A DNA stretch of 54,911 nt from [Clostridium] aminophilum (lineage in GTDB: Bacteria > Bacillota > Clostridia > Lachnospirales > Lachnospiraceae): assembly GCF_900101295.1 (NCBI RefSeq), contig NZ_FOIL01000018.1, forward strand, positions 1 through 54,911, written 5' to 3'. The notes under the pieces are model-generated. The model worked only from the letters and a program-made list of their open reading frames with translations. It was not told where the DNA came from and did no database searches. Shown one piece after another: positions 34,208 through 42,483 of the stretch. Positions within the stretch are counted from its first letter, which is position 1. Each line of letters starts with the position of its first letter. Made by a program: the position numbers and the translations under genes.

Positions 34208-35361
34208 ACCGTTTTGTGATTACGGAACTCGAAGGAAAAACGGTCACGGCGGGATATGACAACGGCCGGCTGATGGCCCTGATTCCGGAGGAAAACGATG
34301 GAGATGGAAAAATCGGTGAGATCTTTGTCGGGAGAGTTCAGAATGTCCTGAAGAACATCAATGCGGCATTTGTCGAATATCTCCCGGGAAAAATCGGATA
34401 TCTGAGCTTTAAGGAAGCCCACGGCCGTCCTCTGAGGAACGGAGAATGCTTTCCGGTTCAGATCGCAAAAGAGGCGGTAAAGACAAAGGATCCTGTTCTG
34501 ACATGCGAGCTGTCCTTTCCGGGGCGTTATTCCGTGGTGACCGTGGGAGACGGCGGAATCGGCGTCTCGGCCAAAATCCGGAGCGACGCGGAGCGGGAGC
34601 GGCTGAAGGGCATCGCCGGCCTGCTGCTTGACGGAGAATACGGGGCAATCATCCGGACGGCCGCTGACGGGGTCCCGGAAGAGGAACTTGCGGAGGAACT
34701 CCGGAATCTGCGGAAGACAGCGGAAGAAACCGTCCGGAAAGCCGGAATGCGCACGCCCTTTACCAGACTTCGGGACAGTGATCCGGAGTACATCCGGCAG
34801 CTTCGCGACACGGCATCTTTTCTCGAAGAGGTGGTAACGGACCTGCCGGAAGTCAGGGAGCGGATCGCAGAGTATTTTCGGCAGGAAGCGCCGGACGGAC
34901 TGGAAAAACTTCGGTTTTACGAGGACTCCATGATTCCTCTGGCAAAGCTGCGCGGGCTGGAAAAAGAACTGGACGGGGCGCTTCGAAGCCTTGTATGGAT
35001 GAAGTCCGGCGCCAATCTTGTCATTGAGCGCACGGAGGCGCTGACGGTGGTTGATGTGAATACCGGAAAATATATCACCGGAAAAAAGATGCGCGACGCC
35101 GTCCGGAAAATCAATCTGGAAGCGGCAGAAGAGGTGGCACGGCAGATGTCTCTCCGGAATCTGACCGGAATGATCCTCATTGATTTCATCAACATGAAAG
35201 AAAAAGAGGACGTGGAAGAAGTTCTGAGATGCCTTCGGGATGCGGTTTCGAAAGATCATGTTCGAACGGTAGTGGTCGACATGACGGCACTCGGGCTGGT
35301 GGAGGTTACCCGACAGAAACAGAGAAGGCCGATTGCGGAAGTGTTCCGGCGTTGTCTGTGA
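34204..35361 (+). CDS. rng: Ribonuclease E/G family protein, short C-terminus
   Basis: Single-strand endoribonuclease of the RNase G type. The N-terminus carries an S1-like domain (IGEIFVGRVQNVLKNINAAFVEY...GKIGYLSF). The catalytic Asp residues are in VVDVNTGK and GMILIDFINMK. The start is TTG 34204, overlapping the preceding stop (TTGA), with AAGGAG five bases upstream. At 385 residues it ends at RRPIAEVFRRCL, right where relatives carry the CPxC zinc-link that joins monomers, so at most one zinc-link cysteine remains. It may work as a monomer or dimerise differently. Confidence 0.87.
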   Translation: MNRFVITELEGKTVTAGYDNGRLMALIPEENDGDGKIGEIFVGRVQNVLKNINAAFVEYLPGKIGYLSFKEAHGRPLRNGECFPVQIAKEAVKTKDPVLTCELSFPGRYSVVTVGDGGIGVSAKIRSDAERERLKGIAGLLLDGEYGAIIRTAADGVPEEELAEELRNLRKTAEETVRKAGMRTPFTRLRDSDPEYIRQLRDTASFLEEVVTDLPEVRERIAEYFRQEAPDGLEKLRFYEDSMIPLAKLRGLEKELDGALRSLVWMKSGANLVIERTEALTVVDVNTGKYITGKKMRDAVRKINLEAAEEVARQMSLRNLTGMILIDFINMKEKEDVEEVLRCLRDAVSKDHVRTVVVDMTALGLVEVTRQKQRRPIAEVFRRCL

Positions 35362-35390
35362 AATTTCCCCGAAAAAAACAAAAATAACGA

Positions 35391-35419
35391 TTGACAAAGA
35401 TTTTCACGATTGTTATATT
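35391..35419 (+). promoter_or_regulatory. Promoter of rplU-prp-rpmA
   Basis: Perfect TTGACA (35391-35396), 17-base spacer, TATATT (35414-35419). Confidence 0.85.
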
Positions 35420-35425
35420 ACTAAA

Positions 35426-35505
35426 GTATGCCGCACAGCGAGGCTGTAAGTGCACCCATTGGGGGTGCCGCCAAAGCTGGCGAGTAATTATAATAGGAGG
35501 TGCCA
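35426..35505 (+). ncRNA. Probable L21 leader
   Basis: The ~80-base leader between the promoter and the rplU ribosome-binding site contains GCCGCACAGCGAGGCTGTAA, GCACCCATTGGGGGTGC (a hairpin), then GCCAAAGCTGGC (another). The position, and the GCCGCACAGCGAGGCTG opening, match my memory of the L21 leader through which L21 represses its own operon. A covariance search would settle it. Confidence 0.65.
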
Positions 35506-35509
35506 TCAG

Positions 35510-35821
35510 ATGTATGCGATTATAGCTACCGGTGGTAAGCAGTACAAGGTTGCCGAGGGCGACGTTATCCGCGTTGAGAAGCTCGGTGCAAATGCTGGCG
35601 AGACTGTAACTTTTGATCAGGTTCTGGTTGTCGGAAATGACGGAGACCTGAAGATCGGTACGCCGGTTGTTGACGGTGCAAGCGTATCCGCTTCCGTTGT
35701 CAAGGAAGGCAAGGCTAAGAAGGTTATTGTCTACAAGTACAAGCCGAAGAAGAGCTACCACAAGAAGAACGGTCACAGACAGCTCTTCACAGAAGTTAAG
35801 ATCGAAAAGATCAACGCTTGA
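35510..35821 (+). CDS. rplU: 50S ribosomal protein L21
   Basis: 103 residues: [24 protein letters not shown], then [21 protein letters not shown], both diagnostic. TAGGAGG precedes ATG 35510 by eight bases. First gene of rplU-prp-rpmA. Confidence 0.97.
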   Translation: MYAIIATGGKQYKVAEGDVIRVEKLGANAGETVTFDQVLVVGNDGDLKIGTPVVDGASVSASVVKEGKAKKVIVYKYKPKKSYHKKNGHRQLFTEVKIEKINA

Positions 35822-35827
35822 GACTAA

Positions 35828-36151
35828 ATGGTCGAAGCAAAGTTGTATTATGACTCTGAGGGTCAGGTAAGAAAAGTCGAGATGAACGGTCATGCCGGTT
35901 TCGACGAATACGGCCGGGATATTGTATGCGCTGCGGTTTCGGTTCTTGCTCTGAATTTTGCCAATTCGGTGGAAGAATTCACGGAGGACCCGTTCACGGC
36001 GGATCAGGATTCCGGGGTGTTTCACTTTTCCTTTACCGGTGAGATCAGTAAAGAGTCAGCTCTCCTTGCGCGTTCCTTTGTTCTCGGTCTCGAGAGCATT
36101 GAAAAGCAGTACGGAGATGAGTATATCAGGATAATTGACAGGGAGGTGTAA
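35828..36151 (+). CDS. prp: Ribosomal-processing cysteine protease Prp
   Basis: 107-residue cysteine protease that removes the N-terminal extension of L27. The catalytic His and Cys lie in the family signature NGHAGFDEYGRDIVCAAVSVL (His near residue 22, Cys near 34). It sits between rplU and rpmA, with six and three bases between genes, as in other Firmicutes. Confidence 0.94.
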   Translation: MVEAKLYYDSEGQVRKVEMNGHAGFDEYGRDIVCAAVSVLALNFANSVEEFTEDPFTADQDSGVFHFSFTGEISKESALLARSFVLGLESIEKQYGDEYIRIIDREV

Positions 36152-36154
36152 ACT

Positions 36155-36445
36155 ATGTTCAACATGAACCTTCAGCTGTTCGCTCATAAAAAGGGTGTCG
36201 GCTCTACAAAGAACGGCCGTGATTCCGAGTCCAAGAGACTTGGCGCCAAGAGAGCAGACGGACAGTTCGTTCTGGCAGGCAACATCCTGTACAGACAGCG
36301 TGGAACACATATCCATCCGGGAGTTAATGTAGGTCTTGGTAAGGACGATACATTATTCGCTAAGGTTGACGGTGTTGTAAAGTTCGAGCGTAAAGGCAGA
36401 GACAAGAAGCAGGTTTCTGTTTACCCGAGAGCAATCAACGAGTAA
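36155..36445 (+). CDS. rpmA: 50S ribosomal protein L27, with cleavable N-terminal extension
   Basis: 96 residues. It begins [21 protein letters not shown]: the first nine or ten residues ([10 protein letters not shown]) form the extension cut by Prp, so that mature L27 starts near the peptidyl-transferase centre. The rest ([36 protein letters not shown]) is standard. GGGAGGT lies nine bases before the ATG. A terminator follows. Confidence 0.97.
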   Translation: MFNMNLQLFAHKKGVGSTKNGRDSESKRLGAKRADGQFVLAGNILYRQRGTHIHPGVNVGLGKDDTLFAKVDGVVKFERKGRDKKQVSVYPRAINE

Positions 36446-36454
36446 TCAAACCGA

Positions 36455-36489
36455 AGTCCCGTACGTCTCGCGCGTACGGGGCTTTTTTC
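36455..36489 (+). terminator. Terminator of the rplU-rpmA operon
   Basis: AGTCCCGTACG pairs with CGTACGGGGCT (one G-T wobble), then six T. Confidence 0.85.
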
Positions 36490-36529
36490 TGTTATGGGAA
36501 ATTACGGGAATTTTCTATAACAGAAAAAA
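36485..36529. repeat. Inverted repeat related to the 35-nt palindrome
   Basis: TTTTTTCTGTTAT-GGGAAATT near the left end mirrors AATTTTCTATAACAGAAAAAA. The core GGGAAATT..GGGAATTTTC resembles the palindromes at 3134 and 24064, and like them it directly follows a terminator. The relation is weaker than between those two. Confidence 0.5.
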
Positions 36530-36598
36530 GCCATTGCGCGCAAAAACGAAACAACAACGGAAAATAATGAATAGATCGAAACATACGGAGGAGAAGAC

Positions 36599-37888
36599 AT
36601 GTTTGCTGACAATGCAAAAATTTATATCAGATCCGGAAAAGGCGGCGACGGCCATGTCAGCTTTCGCCGTGAGAAGTTTGTGGCTGCGGGAGGCCCGGAC
36701 GGCGGTGACGGAGGAAAAGGCGGCGACGTCATTTTTCAGGTCGATAAGGGCCTGAATACGCTGAATGATTTCCGCCACGTCCGGAAATACAAGGCAGGCG
36801 ACGGAGGCGCGGGTGAAAAGAGAAAACGTCACGGTGCCGACGGCGAGGATATTATCCTGAAGGTTCCGGAGGGAACCGTGGTCAGAGATGCGGAGTCCGG
36901 TCAGGTGATCGTCGATATGTCCGGAGAAAACCAGAGAGTGGTTGTTCTGAAGGGCGGAAAGGGCGGTCTCGGAAACCACCATTTTGCGACTCCGACCATG
37001 CAGGTGCCGCAGTACGCCCAGCCGGGAAAACCGGCACAGGAACTCTATGTCGTGCTGGAACTGAAGATGATCGCGGACGTCGGTCTGGTGGGCTTCCCGA
37101 ACGTCGGAAAATCCACACTGCTTTCCCGGTGCTCCAACGCAAGACCGGAGATTGCCAACTACCACTTTACAACGCTTCAGCCGCATCTCGGCGTAGTGGA
37201 TCTCGCCCAGGGAGAAGGCTTTGTGATGGCCGATATCCCGGGAATTATCGAGGGTGCGGCGGAAGGCGCAGGGCTCGGCCTTGATTTCCTTCGCCATATC
37301 GAGAGAACCCGTGTGCTGATTCATGTGGTGGACGCCGCATCGACGGAGGGAAGAGACCCGATCGAGGATATCCGCGCGATTCAGCATGAGCTGGAAAAAT
37401 ACAGTGTGGATGTCTCCAAAAAGCCGCAGATTATCGCGGCCAACAAGGTGGATTCGATTGTGACGGAAGAAGGGGAAGAAGACCCGATCCGCCGTATCCG
37501 TGAGACATTTGAGCCGGAAGGCTTCAAGGTGTATCCGATTTCGGCAGTATCCGGCGAGGGTGTGAAAGAACTGCTGTGGTACGTCAATGACGTTCTGAAG
37601 ACCGTTCCGAAGGAGGCCATGTTCTATGAGTCCGAGTATGAATATGTGCCGCAGGTGGAAGATCTTCCGTATACGGTGGTGATTGACGACAAGGGCAATT
37701 TCGTTGTCGAAGGTCCGAAGATTGAAAAGATGCTCGGATATACCAATCTGGAGTCGGAGAAGGGCTTCCAGTTCTTCCAGAAATTCCTTAAGAAAGCCGG
37801 CATTCTCGATAAACTTGAGGAGATGGGCATCAACGAAGGCGATACGGTTCGAATGTACGGACATGCATTTGACTATTACAGAGAGTAA
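36599..37888 (+). CDS. obgE: GTPase ObgE/CgtA
   Basis: 429-residue essential GTPase linked to 50S assembly and the stringent response. The glycine-rich Obg domain (1-~158; AKIYIRSGKGGDGHVSFRREKF, GGPDGGDGGKGGDV) precedes the G domain (VGFPNVGKSTLLS, DIPGIIEGA, ANKVDS), and the C-terminal OCT domain follows (from ~345; YTVVIDDKGNFVVEGPKIEKML). ACGGAGGAG precedes the ATG. All normal. Confidence 0.97.
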   Translation: MFADNAKIYIRSGKGGDGHVSFRREKFVAAGGPDGGDGGKGGDVIFQVDKGLNTLNDFRHVRKYKAGDGGAGEKRKRHGADGEDIILKVPEGTVVRDAESGQVIVDMSGENQRVVVLKGGKGGLGNHHFATPTMQVPQYAQPGKPAQELYVVLELKMIADVGLVGFPNVGKSTLLSRCSNARPEIANYHFTTLQPHLGVVDLAQGEGFVMADIPGIIEGAAEGAGLGLDFLRHIERTRVLIHVVDAASTEGRDPIEDIRAIQHELEKYSVDVSKKPQIIAANKVDSIVTEEGEEDPIRRIRETFEPEGFKVYPISAVSGEGVKELLWYVNDVLKTVPKEAMFYESEYEYVPQVEDLPYTVVIDDKGNFVVEGPKIEKMLGYTNLESEKGFQFFQKFLKKAGILDKLEEMGINEGDTVRMYGHAFDYYRE

Positions 37889-37966
37889 GTTTGAGAATCA
37901 TTTTTTCAAACTTTGATTGGCGGCTCAAACAGACAAACAAGATTGCCAGTTTGAGTCTGTGGGCAA
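37889..37966 (+). promoter_or_regulatory. Two-hairpin element, copy A, upstream of yhbY
   Basis: GTTTGA pairs with TCAAAC (37889-37911), then TTTGATTGGCGG, then CTCAAAC (37924-37930) pairs with GTTTGAG (37949-37955). CAGAC/GTCTG overlapping the second hairpin gives an alternative, crossing pairing. The same layout recurs upstream of speE at 46637-46703 with changed but still pairing bases. Confidence 0.5.
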
Positions 37967-37983
37967 AAAACGGAGGTTTTTCC

Positions 37984-38280
37984 ATGACAAGCAAACAGAG
38001 ATCCTATCTAAAGGGACTTGCAATGAACATTGAGCCGTCGTTCCAGATCGGCAAATCCAGTCTGACCCCGGAGTTTACCGAGGCTATCGCAGAGATTCTG
38101 GAAAAGAGAGAGCTCATTAAGATCAATATTCTGAAGAACTGTGCGGATGACGGCAATGTGCTCGCCCGGATGCTGTCCGAGCGCACCCGTTCCGAGGTGG
38201 TTCAGGTAATCGGAAGAAAGATCGTGCTCTATAAACCGGCAAAAGACGAGAAAAAGAGAAAAATCGTGCTTCCGGAGTAA
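37984..38280 (+). CDS. yhbY: YhbY/CRM-domain RNA-binding protein
   Basis: 98-residue CRM-domain protein associated with pre-50S particles. MTSKQRSYLKGLAMNIEPSFQIGK is the family start; ELIKINILKNC and VVQVIGRKIVLYKP form the rest of the CRM fold, including the surface GxxG-like loop. CGGAGG lies eight bases before ATG 37984. It begins the nadD-yqeK-rsfS run. Confidence 0.93.
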   Translation: MTSKQRSYLKGLAMNIEPSFQIGKSSLTPEFTEAIAEILEKRELIKINILKNCADDGNVLARMLSERTRSEVVQVIGRKIVLYKPAKDEKKRKIVLPE

Positions 38281-38285
38281 ATCAC

Positions 38286-38909
38286 ATGGCAAAAATCGGC
38301 ATAATGGGGGGGACCTTTGATCCGATTCACGTCGGTCATCTGGTTCTGGCGGAACAGGCCTACCGCGAGTACGGTCTGGATCAGATCTGGTTCATGCCGT
38401 CCAAGATTCCGCCGCACAAAAAAGATCACCGCATCACGGACGAGGAGGATCGGACTGCCATGATTCGCGCAGCCATTGCCGACCGCCCGTATTTCCGTTG
38501 CTCGGACTATGAGCTGCGACGGGATGCGGAATATACTTACACGGCGGATACACTCCGGCTTCTCGCGGAAGACTATCCCGCGGATGAGTTTTATTTTATC
38601 GTCGGGGAGGATTCTGTCCGGCACATTGAAACCTGGTATCATCCGGATTATATTCTGAGCCATGTGCCGTTTCTGGCGGCCCAGCGCGAAGATGATGAGA
38701 CACATGGACCGGAGACGGACGAACTGACGCCGCATATCCGGTATCTTGAGGCAAAATACGGCGCGAAGATTTCCGTCCTGCACTGCCGTGAGATCGATGT
38801 TTCGTCAGCCGAGATTCGCAGGCGGGTGGAAGAAGGACTGGATATTACCGGAATGGTACCGGAGAAGACGCTGGAATACATCGAAGGGCATCGGTTATAC
38901 CGCGGGTGA
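38286..38909 (+). CDS. nadD: Nicotinate-nucleotide adenylyltransferase
   Basis: Adenylates nicotinate mononucleotide in NAD synthesis. MGGTFDPIHVGHLVLAEQAY has the nucleotide-binding HxGH; MPSKIPPHKKDH, VGEDSVRHIETWY and DVSSAEIRRRV (the SSxxIR ATP motif) complete the family pattern. 207 residues. It begins six bases after yhbY. Confidence 0.95.
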   Translation: MAKIGIMGGTFDPIHVGHLVLAEQAYREYGLDQIWFMPSKIPPHKKDHRITDEEDRTAMIRAAIADRPYFRCSDYELRRDAEYTYTADTLRLLAEDYPADEFYFIVGEDSVRHIETWYHPDYILSHVPFLAAQREDDETHGPETDELTPHIRYLEAKYGAKISVLHCREIDVSSAEIRRRVEEGLDITGMVPEKTLEYIEGHRLYRG

Positions 38910-38918
38910 GGGTTAAGG

Positions 38919-39509
38919 ATGAATGATCATAATATAGAAATCCGGGAACGGTTAAAAAAGATTCTGAAGCCATCGCGCTATGAGCACACGCTGGGAGTCT
39001 GCTACACAGCCTGCGCGCTTGCGATGCGCTGGGGAGCGGATCTGAAAAAGGCGGAGACGGCAGGACTTCTCCATGACTGCGCGAAATGTTATGATAATTC
39101 CGCGATTGTTGAAGAATGCCGAAGACGGAAGATCGGGCTGACCGCGGATGAACTTGCCGCGCCGGCCGTCATCCACGCAAAACTTGGGGCCTGGAAGGCG
39201 GAACATGAATACGGGATCCATGATCCGGAGATTCTCTCCGCGATCGCAAATCACACGACGGGAAAACCCGGCATGTCGCTTCTCGATAAGATCGTCTATA
39301 TTGCCGATTATATTGAACCGGGGCGCAAAATGCTGCCGCGGATGGAGGAATTCCGGGTGATGGCATTTACGGATCTGGACGAGGCATTTTATGAGATTCA
39401 GGAGAATATTCTGGATTATCTGAGGACCACCGGAAGTTTCATTGATTCAAACTCACTGGCATCATTTGAATACTGCAGAAAAGAAAAGGAGAACGCACTG
39501 CATGGCTGA
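38919..39509 (+). CDS. yqeK: YqeK HD-domain Ap4A hydrolase
   Basis: HD-superfamily phosphohydrolase; B. subtilis YqeK symmetrically hydrolyses diadenosine tetraphosphate. The metal ligands are in YEHTLGVCYTA, GLLHDCAKCYD, HAKLGAWKA and ANHTTGK. 196 residues. It overlaps rsfS by eight bases and follows nadD as is standard in Firmicutes. Confidence 0.92.
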   Translation: MNDHNIEIRERLKKILKPSRYEHTLGVCYTACALAMRWGADLKKAETAGLLHDCAKCYDNSAIVEECRRRKIGLTADELAAPAVIHAKLGAWKAEHEYGIHDPEILSAIANHTTGKPGMSLLDKIVYIADYIEPGRKMLPRMEEFRVMAFTDLDEAFYEIQENILDYLRTTGSFIDSNSLASFEYCRKEKENALHG

Positions 39510-39861
39510 AATGACAACGAAGGAATATGTAAAAATCGCGGTGGATGCACTGGAAGACAAAAAGGCAAATGATATCCGCATCATTGATATTCATGAGATC
39601 TCCGTGATAGCGGATTACTTTATCATCTGCGACGGCGCATCAGCCAGTCAGGTTCATGCACTTGCGGACAATCTGGAAGAAAAACTCGCGAAAGCGGGGA
39701 AAGGCGTCCATAAGACGGAAGGATACGGACAGGGAACGTGGATCCTCGAAGATTACGGGGATATTATCGTCCACATTTTCCAGACCGAAGAACGTGAATT
39801 CTACGATCTGGAGAGAATGTGGATGGATGGAAAAATGATCGGGGACGTAAAAGATCTCTGA
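39502..39861 (+). CDS. rsfS: Ribosomal silencing factor RsfS
   Basis: 119-residue factor that binds L14 and blocks subunit joining in starved cells. Family signatures: DIRIIDIHEISVIADYFIIC, GASASQVHALADNLE and GYGQGTWILEDYGDIIVHIF. AAGGAG ten bases before ATG 39502. Its TGA directly abuts the stop codon of purF, which is read from the other strand. Confidence 0.94.
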   Translation: MAEMTTKEYVKIAVDALEDKKANDIRIIDIHEISVIADYFIICDGASASQVHALADNLEEKLAKAGKGVHKTEGYGQGTWILEDYGDIIVHIFQTEEREFYDLERMWMDGKMIGDVKDL

Positions 39862-41289
39862 TCAGGTTGACTGTTCCAGATCCATACTGATATCGTGATC
39901 CGGAACGGTCATCGGATAAGATCCGGTGAAGCAGGCTCTGCAGATCGGCAGTCCGCCGGAGAGTTCGGAAAGCGCACTGACCGTCATATAACCAAGACTG
40001 TCTGCGCCGATCTCGCGGCGGATGTCCTCTACGGAGTGCTCATGTGCGATCAGGGACGAGGTTCCCGGAACGTCGGTTCCGAAGAAACACGGGTGAAGAA
40101 AAGGCGGTGAGGAGATTCTGACATGAACCTCCAGTGCACCGGCTTTTTTTAGATCCCGGATCAGATTCTTGATGGTGGTTCCGCGCACAATGGAGTCATC
40201 GACCAGCACGATCCGCTTTCCCCTGACGGCAGCCGGAATAACGCTGAGTTTGATCTTAACCGCGTTTTCCCGTTCTTTCTGGGTCGGCTTGATGAAGGTT
40301 CTTCCCACATAGCTGTTTTTGTGGAAAATGAAACCGAACGGAATTCCGGATTCCTGAGCATAGCCGTAGGCTGAGATCAGGCCCGAGTCCGGAACGCCGG
40401 CAATCAGATCGGCTTCTACCGGGTATTCCCTGGCAAGAAAACGTCCGCCGCGAAGTCTTGCGTCATAGACGCTCACTCCGTCGATGGTGCTGTCAAGGCG
40501 GGCAAAATAGATATATTCAAAGATACAGTGAGCGCGCTGGGACGGCTTTTCCTCCAGATAATCCGAGTGGACTCCGTCGTGGGAAATGATGACGATCTCA
40601 CCCGGCTCGATATCGCGGATGAATTCGCCGCCGACGGATGTGATCGCGCAGCTCTCGGATGCGAGGATCCAGCCGGATCCTTTTTTGCCGAGACAGAGAG
40701 GTTTTAAGCCGTACGGATCGCGTACGCCGATCAGCTTTCGCGAACTGGTGACGGTGAGGGCATAAGCGCCGCGGATGGAAGCACAGGTCTTCTTGACAGC
40801 TTCCTCGGCAGAAGATGAGGTGACGCGGTTCTTGGCAACCAGACAGGCGATGACTTCCGAGTCGATGGTGGTCCGGAACAGGGTTCCACCCAGTTCCAGT
40901 TCGTGACGGAGTTCGGCGGCATTGATCAGATTGCCGTTGTGCGCAAGGCACAGCGTTCCCTTCAGGTATTTCATTACGAGCGGCTGTGTGTTGGCGAGGA
41001 CGGAAGAACCGGTGGTGGAATAACGGACGTGTCCGATTCCAAGATTGCCTTTCAGTGCATTCAGGTTGGTCTCGTGAAAGACTTCATTGACTAAGCCGAG
41101 ACCACGGTCGTAGCAGACATTGCCGGCAGGGCCCGAGGTGTCTGTGACGGCGATTCCGCAGGATTCCTGGCCGCGGTGCTGGAGCGCGGACAGCCCGTAA
41201 TAGATGTCGGAGGCAACAGAACGCCCTTCGGGATCATAGATGCCGAAAACGCCGCATTCTTCGTGTACGCCCGTTAATGAAAATGACAT
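39862..41289 (-). CDS. purF: Amidophosphoribosyltransferase PurF
   Basis: First committed step of purine synthesis: PRPP plus glutamine gives phosphoribosylamine. After a short propeptide (MSFSLTGVHEE) the Cys12 nucleophile begins the class II glutamine amidotransferase domain (CGVFGIYDPEGR, ALQHRGQESCGIAV). The phosphoribosyltransferase motif is IVLVDDSIVRGTTIKNLIRD. Later cysteines (HPCFFG, CRACFTGSYP) suit the Fe-S-containing B. subtilis-type enzyme. 475 residues. It is oriented against the upstream block, alone here without other pur genes, with AAGGAG before its start. Confidence 0.96.
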   Translation of the reverse strand: MSFSLTGVHEECGVFGIYDPEGRSVASDIYYGLSALQHRGQESCGIAVTDTSGPAGNVCYDRGLGLVNEVFHETNLNALKGNLGIGHVRYSTTGSSVLANTQPLVMKYLKGTLCLAHNGNLINAAELRHELELGGTLFRTTIDSEVIACLVAKNRVTSSSAEEAVKKTCASIRGAYALTVTSSRKLIGVRDPYGLKPLCLGKKGSGWILASESCAITSVGGEFIRDIEPGEIVIISHDGVHSDYLEEKPSQRAHCIFEYIYFARLDSTIDGVSVYDARLRGGRFLAREYPVEADLIAGVPDSGLISAYGYAQESGIPFGFIFHKNSYVGRTFIKPTQKERENAVKIKLSVIPAAVRGKRIVLVDDSIVRGTTIKNLIRDLKKAGALEVHVRISSPPFLHPCFFGTDVPGTSSLIAHEHSVEDIRREIGADSLGYMTVSALSELSGGLPICRACFTGSYPMTVPDHDISMDLEQST

Positions 41290-41325
41290 AATAGGATCTC
41301 CTTTAAAAAGAAAACAACGGGTTTC

Positions 41326-41362
41326 ACGTCACAAAGCATGTATGAAAACAATCCTGTGACAT
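41326..41362. promoter_or_regulatory. Inverted repeat in the purF leader
   Basis: ACGTCACA (41326-41333) and TGTGACAT (41355-41362) form a spaced inverted repeat about 40-70 bases before the purF start. It could be a regulator site or a leader hairpin. No purine riboswitch or PurR box is evident. Confidence 0.35.
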
Positions 41363-41379
41363 AAAAAAATAATACAGAA

Positions 41380-41424
41380 AAGGGCAGAATAATCCGACCG
41401 AGATCGGACCACGCTGCCCTTTTT
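41380..41424 (-). terminator. Terminator after lexA
   Basis: On the minus strand AAAAGGGCAG and CTGCCCTTTT flank an inner GGTCCGAT/ATCGGACC-type hairpin between lexA and purF. The T run on the 3' side completes an intrinsic terminator; the sequence would also work in the other direction. Confidence 0.7.
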
Positions 41425-41470
41425 TCGTATTCAAGTATAAACATCGATACGAAAGCGGTCAAGCAGAGAA

Positions 41471-42088
41471 TTACTTCATCATGCGGAAGAGGCCGATGAC
41501 TTTGCCGAGGATCCGGACATCCTTCACAATGATGGGATCCATGGTTGAATTCTCCGGTTGGAGACGGATATGACCGTTTTCTTTATAAAAACGTTTTACG
41601 GTTGCGCCGTCGTCGATCAGTGCCACAACAATCTCGCCGTTGGAGGCGGTGCCGGTCTGTTCGACAATCACACGGTCGCCGTTGTAGATTCCGGCGTCGA
41701 TCATGCTTTCACCCTTTACGGTCAGCATAAAGGTTTTCTCATTTGGCAGGAACTCCGCCGGAATCGGAAAATAGTTTTCGATGTTTTCCTCGGCGAGGAT
41801 CGGAGCTCCGGCTGCAACCGTTCCGACGATCGGCACATTGACAACCTCACGGCGGGTCAGATTGAAATCATCATCGACAATCTCGATTGCACGCGGTTTC
41901 GACGGGTCACGGCGGATCCGGCCCTGCTTCTCAAGCTGTTCAAGATGAGAGTGAACGGATGATGTGGAACGGAGACCGACTTTTTCGCCGATCTCGCGGA
42001 CCGTCGGAGGATAACCTTTGCTGAGAAGGTTATCTTTGATATATTCCAATATTTCTTCCTGTTTCAGAAGAGCTTTTCCTCTGCTCAT
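41471..42088 (-). CDS. lexA: LexA repressor
   Basis: SOS-response repressor, 205 residues. The N-terminal winged helix-turn-helix is [32 protein letters not shown]. The autocleavage site is the Ala-Gly in [17 protein letters not shown]. The catalytic Ser is in [12 protein letters not shown] and the Lys in [11 protein letters not shown], both present. GTGAGGTATTAC precedes the start. It is divergent from the yneA-like gene and shares a regulatory region with several GAAC-N4-GTTC boxes, so it probably represses itself and the neighbour. Confidence 0.96.
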   Translation of the reverse strand: MSRGKALLKQEEILEYIKDNLLSKGYPPTVREIGEKVGLRSTSSVHSHLEQLEKQGRIRRDPSKPRAIEIVDDDFNLTRREVVNVPIVGTVAAGAPILAEENIENYFPIPAEFLPNEKTFMLTVKGESMIDAGIYNGDRVIVEQTGTASNGEIVVALIDDGATVKRFYKENGHIRLQPENSTMDPIIVKDVRILGKVIGLFRMMK

Positions 42089-42158
42089 ATGTAATACCTC
42101 ACTTTCGGCATAGGAACCGATCGTTTCAGATCCTGTGATCGAAATTCTGTTCGTTTCT

Positions 42159-42187
42159 ATCCTATCACAGATTCTCTCTTTTTACAA
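42159..42187 (-). promoter_or_regulatory. lexA promoter
   Basis: On the minus strand TTGTAA (42187-42182), 17 bases, TAGGAT (42164-42159), with the imperfect LexA box GAACAGAATTTC (42152-42141) just downstream. Confidence 0.55.
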
Positions 42188-42315
42188 ACGGCTGTTCGGT
42201 AATATTTCCGCCGGTCCGGAAAAAATGCCGGCCGGTATTGCTTTGGATGAATATGGCTGACAGAACATTCGGAAAATCCGGATGGAACCCTGGGAACAAA
42301 TGTTCGAAAATCTTA

Positions 42316-42344
42316 TTGACAAACAAATGTTCGGGAATTATAAT
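42316..42344 (+). promoter_or_regulatory. Consensus promoter with LexA box in its spacer
   Basis: Perfect TTGACA (42316-42321) and TATAAT (42339-42344) with a 17-base spacer. The box 42321-42332 occupies the spacer, and further boxes flank it on both sides. Confidence 0.88.
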
Positions 42345-42483
42345 GATGCCATGAGGAACAAATGTTCGAGACAATTGTTCGGGGCAGATGTTTGAGATGG
42401 ATGTGCGGAACGATTGTCCGGAAATGATTGTTTGAAAATGATTTGCGGCCGGCTGGAAGAGCGGCAGAACAGGGAGGCAGGTT

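Larger units (their letters stand above)
42089..42483. promoter_or_regulatory. SOS control region between lexA and the yneA-like gene
   Basis: 395 bases without a gene. LexA-type boxes (consensus GAACnnnnGTTC): 42294-42305 GAACAAATGTTC, 42321-42332 AAACAAATGTTC, 42356-42367 GAACAAATGTTC, 42369-42380 AGACAATTGTTC and 42408-42419 GAACGATTGTCC. One imperfect box, 42141-42152, lies just after the lexA -10. Two of the boxes are perfect. The centre contains the two promoters listed separately. Confidence 0.85.

Noticed and set aside
34135-35397. 420-codon open frame antisense to rng
   Set aside because: Composition of a shadow frame; the sense strand has all RNase E/G motifs.
36515-37864. Long open frame antisense to obgE
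   Set aside because: Lies wholly opposite a confident essential gene and has no family features.
41290-41380. Purine riboswitch in the purF leader
   Set aside because: No purine-aptamer core; only a spaced inverted repeat is present.
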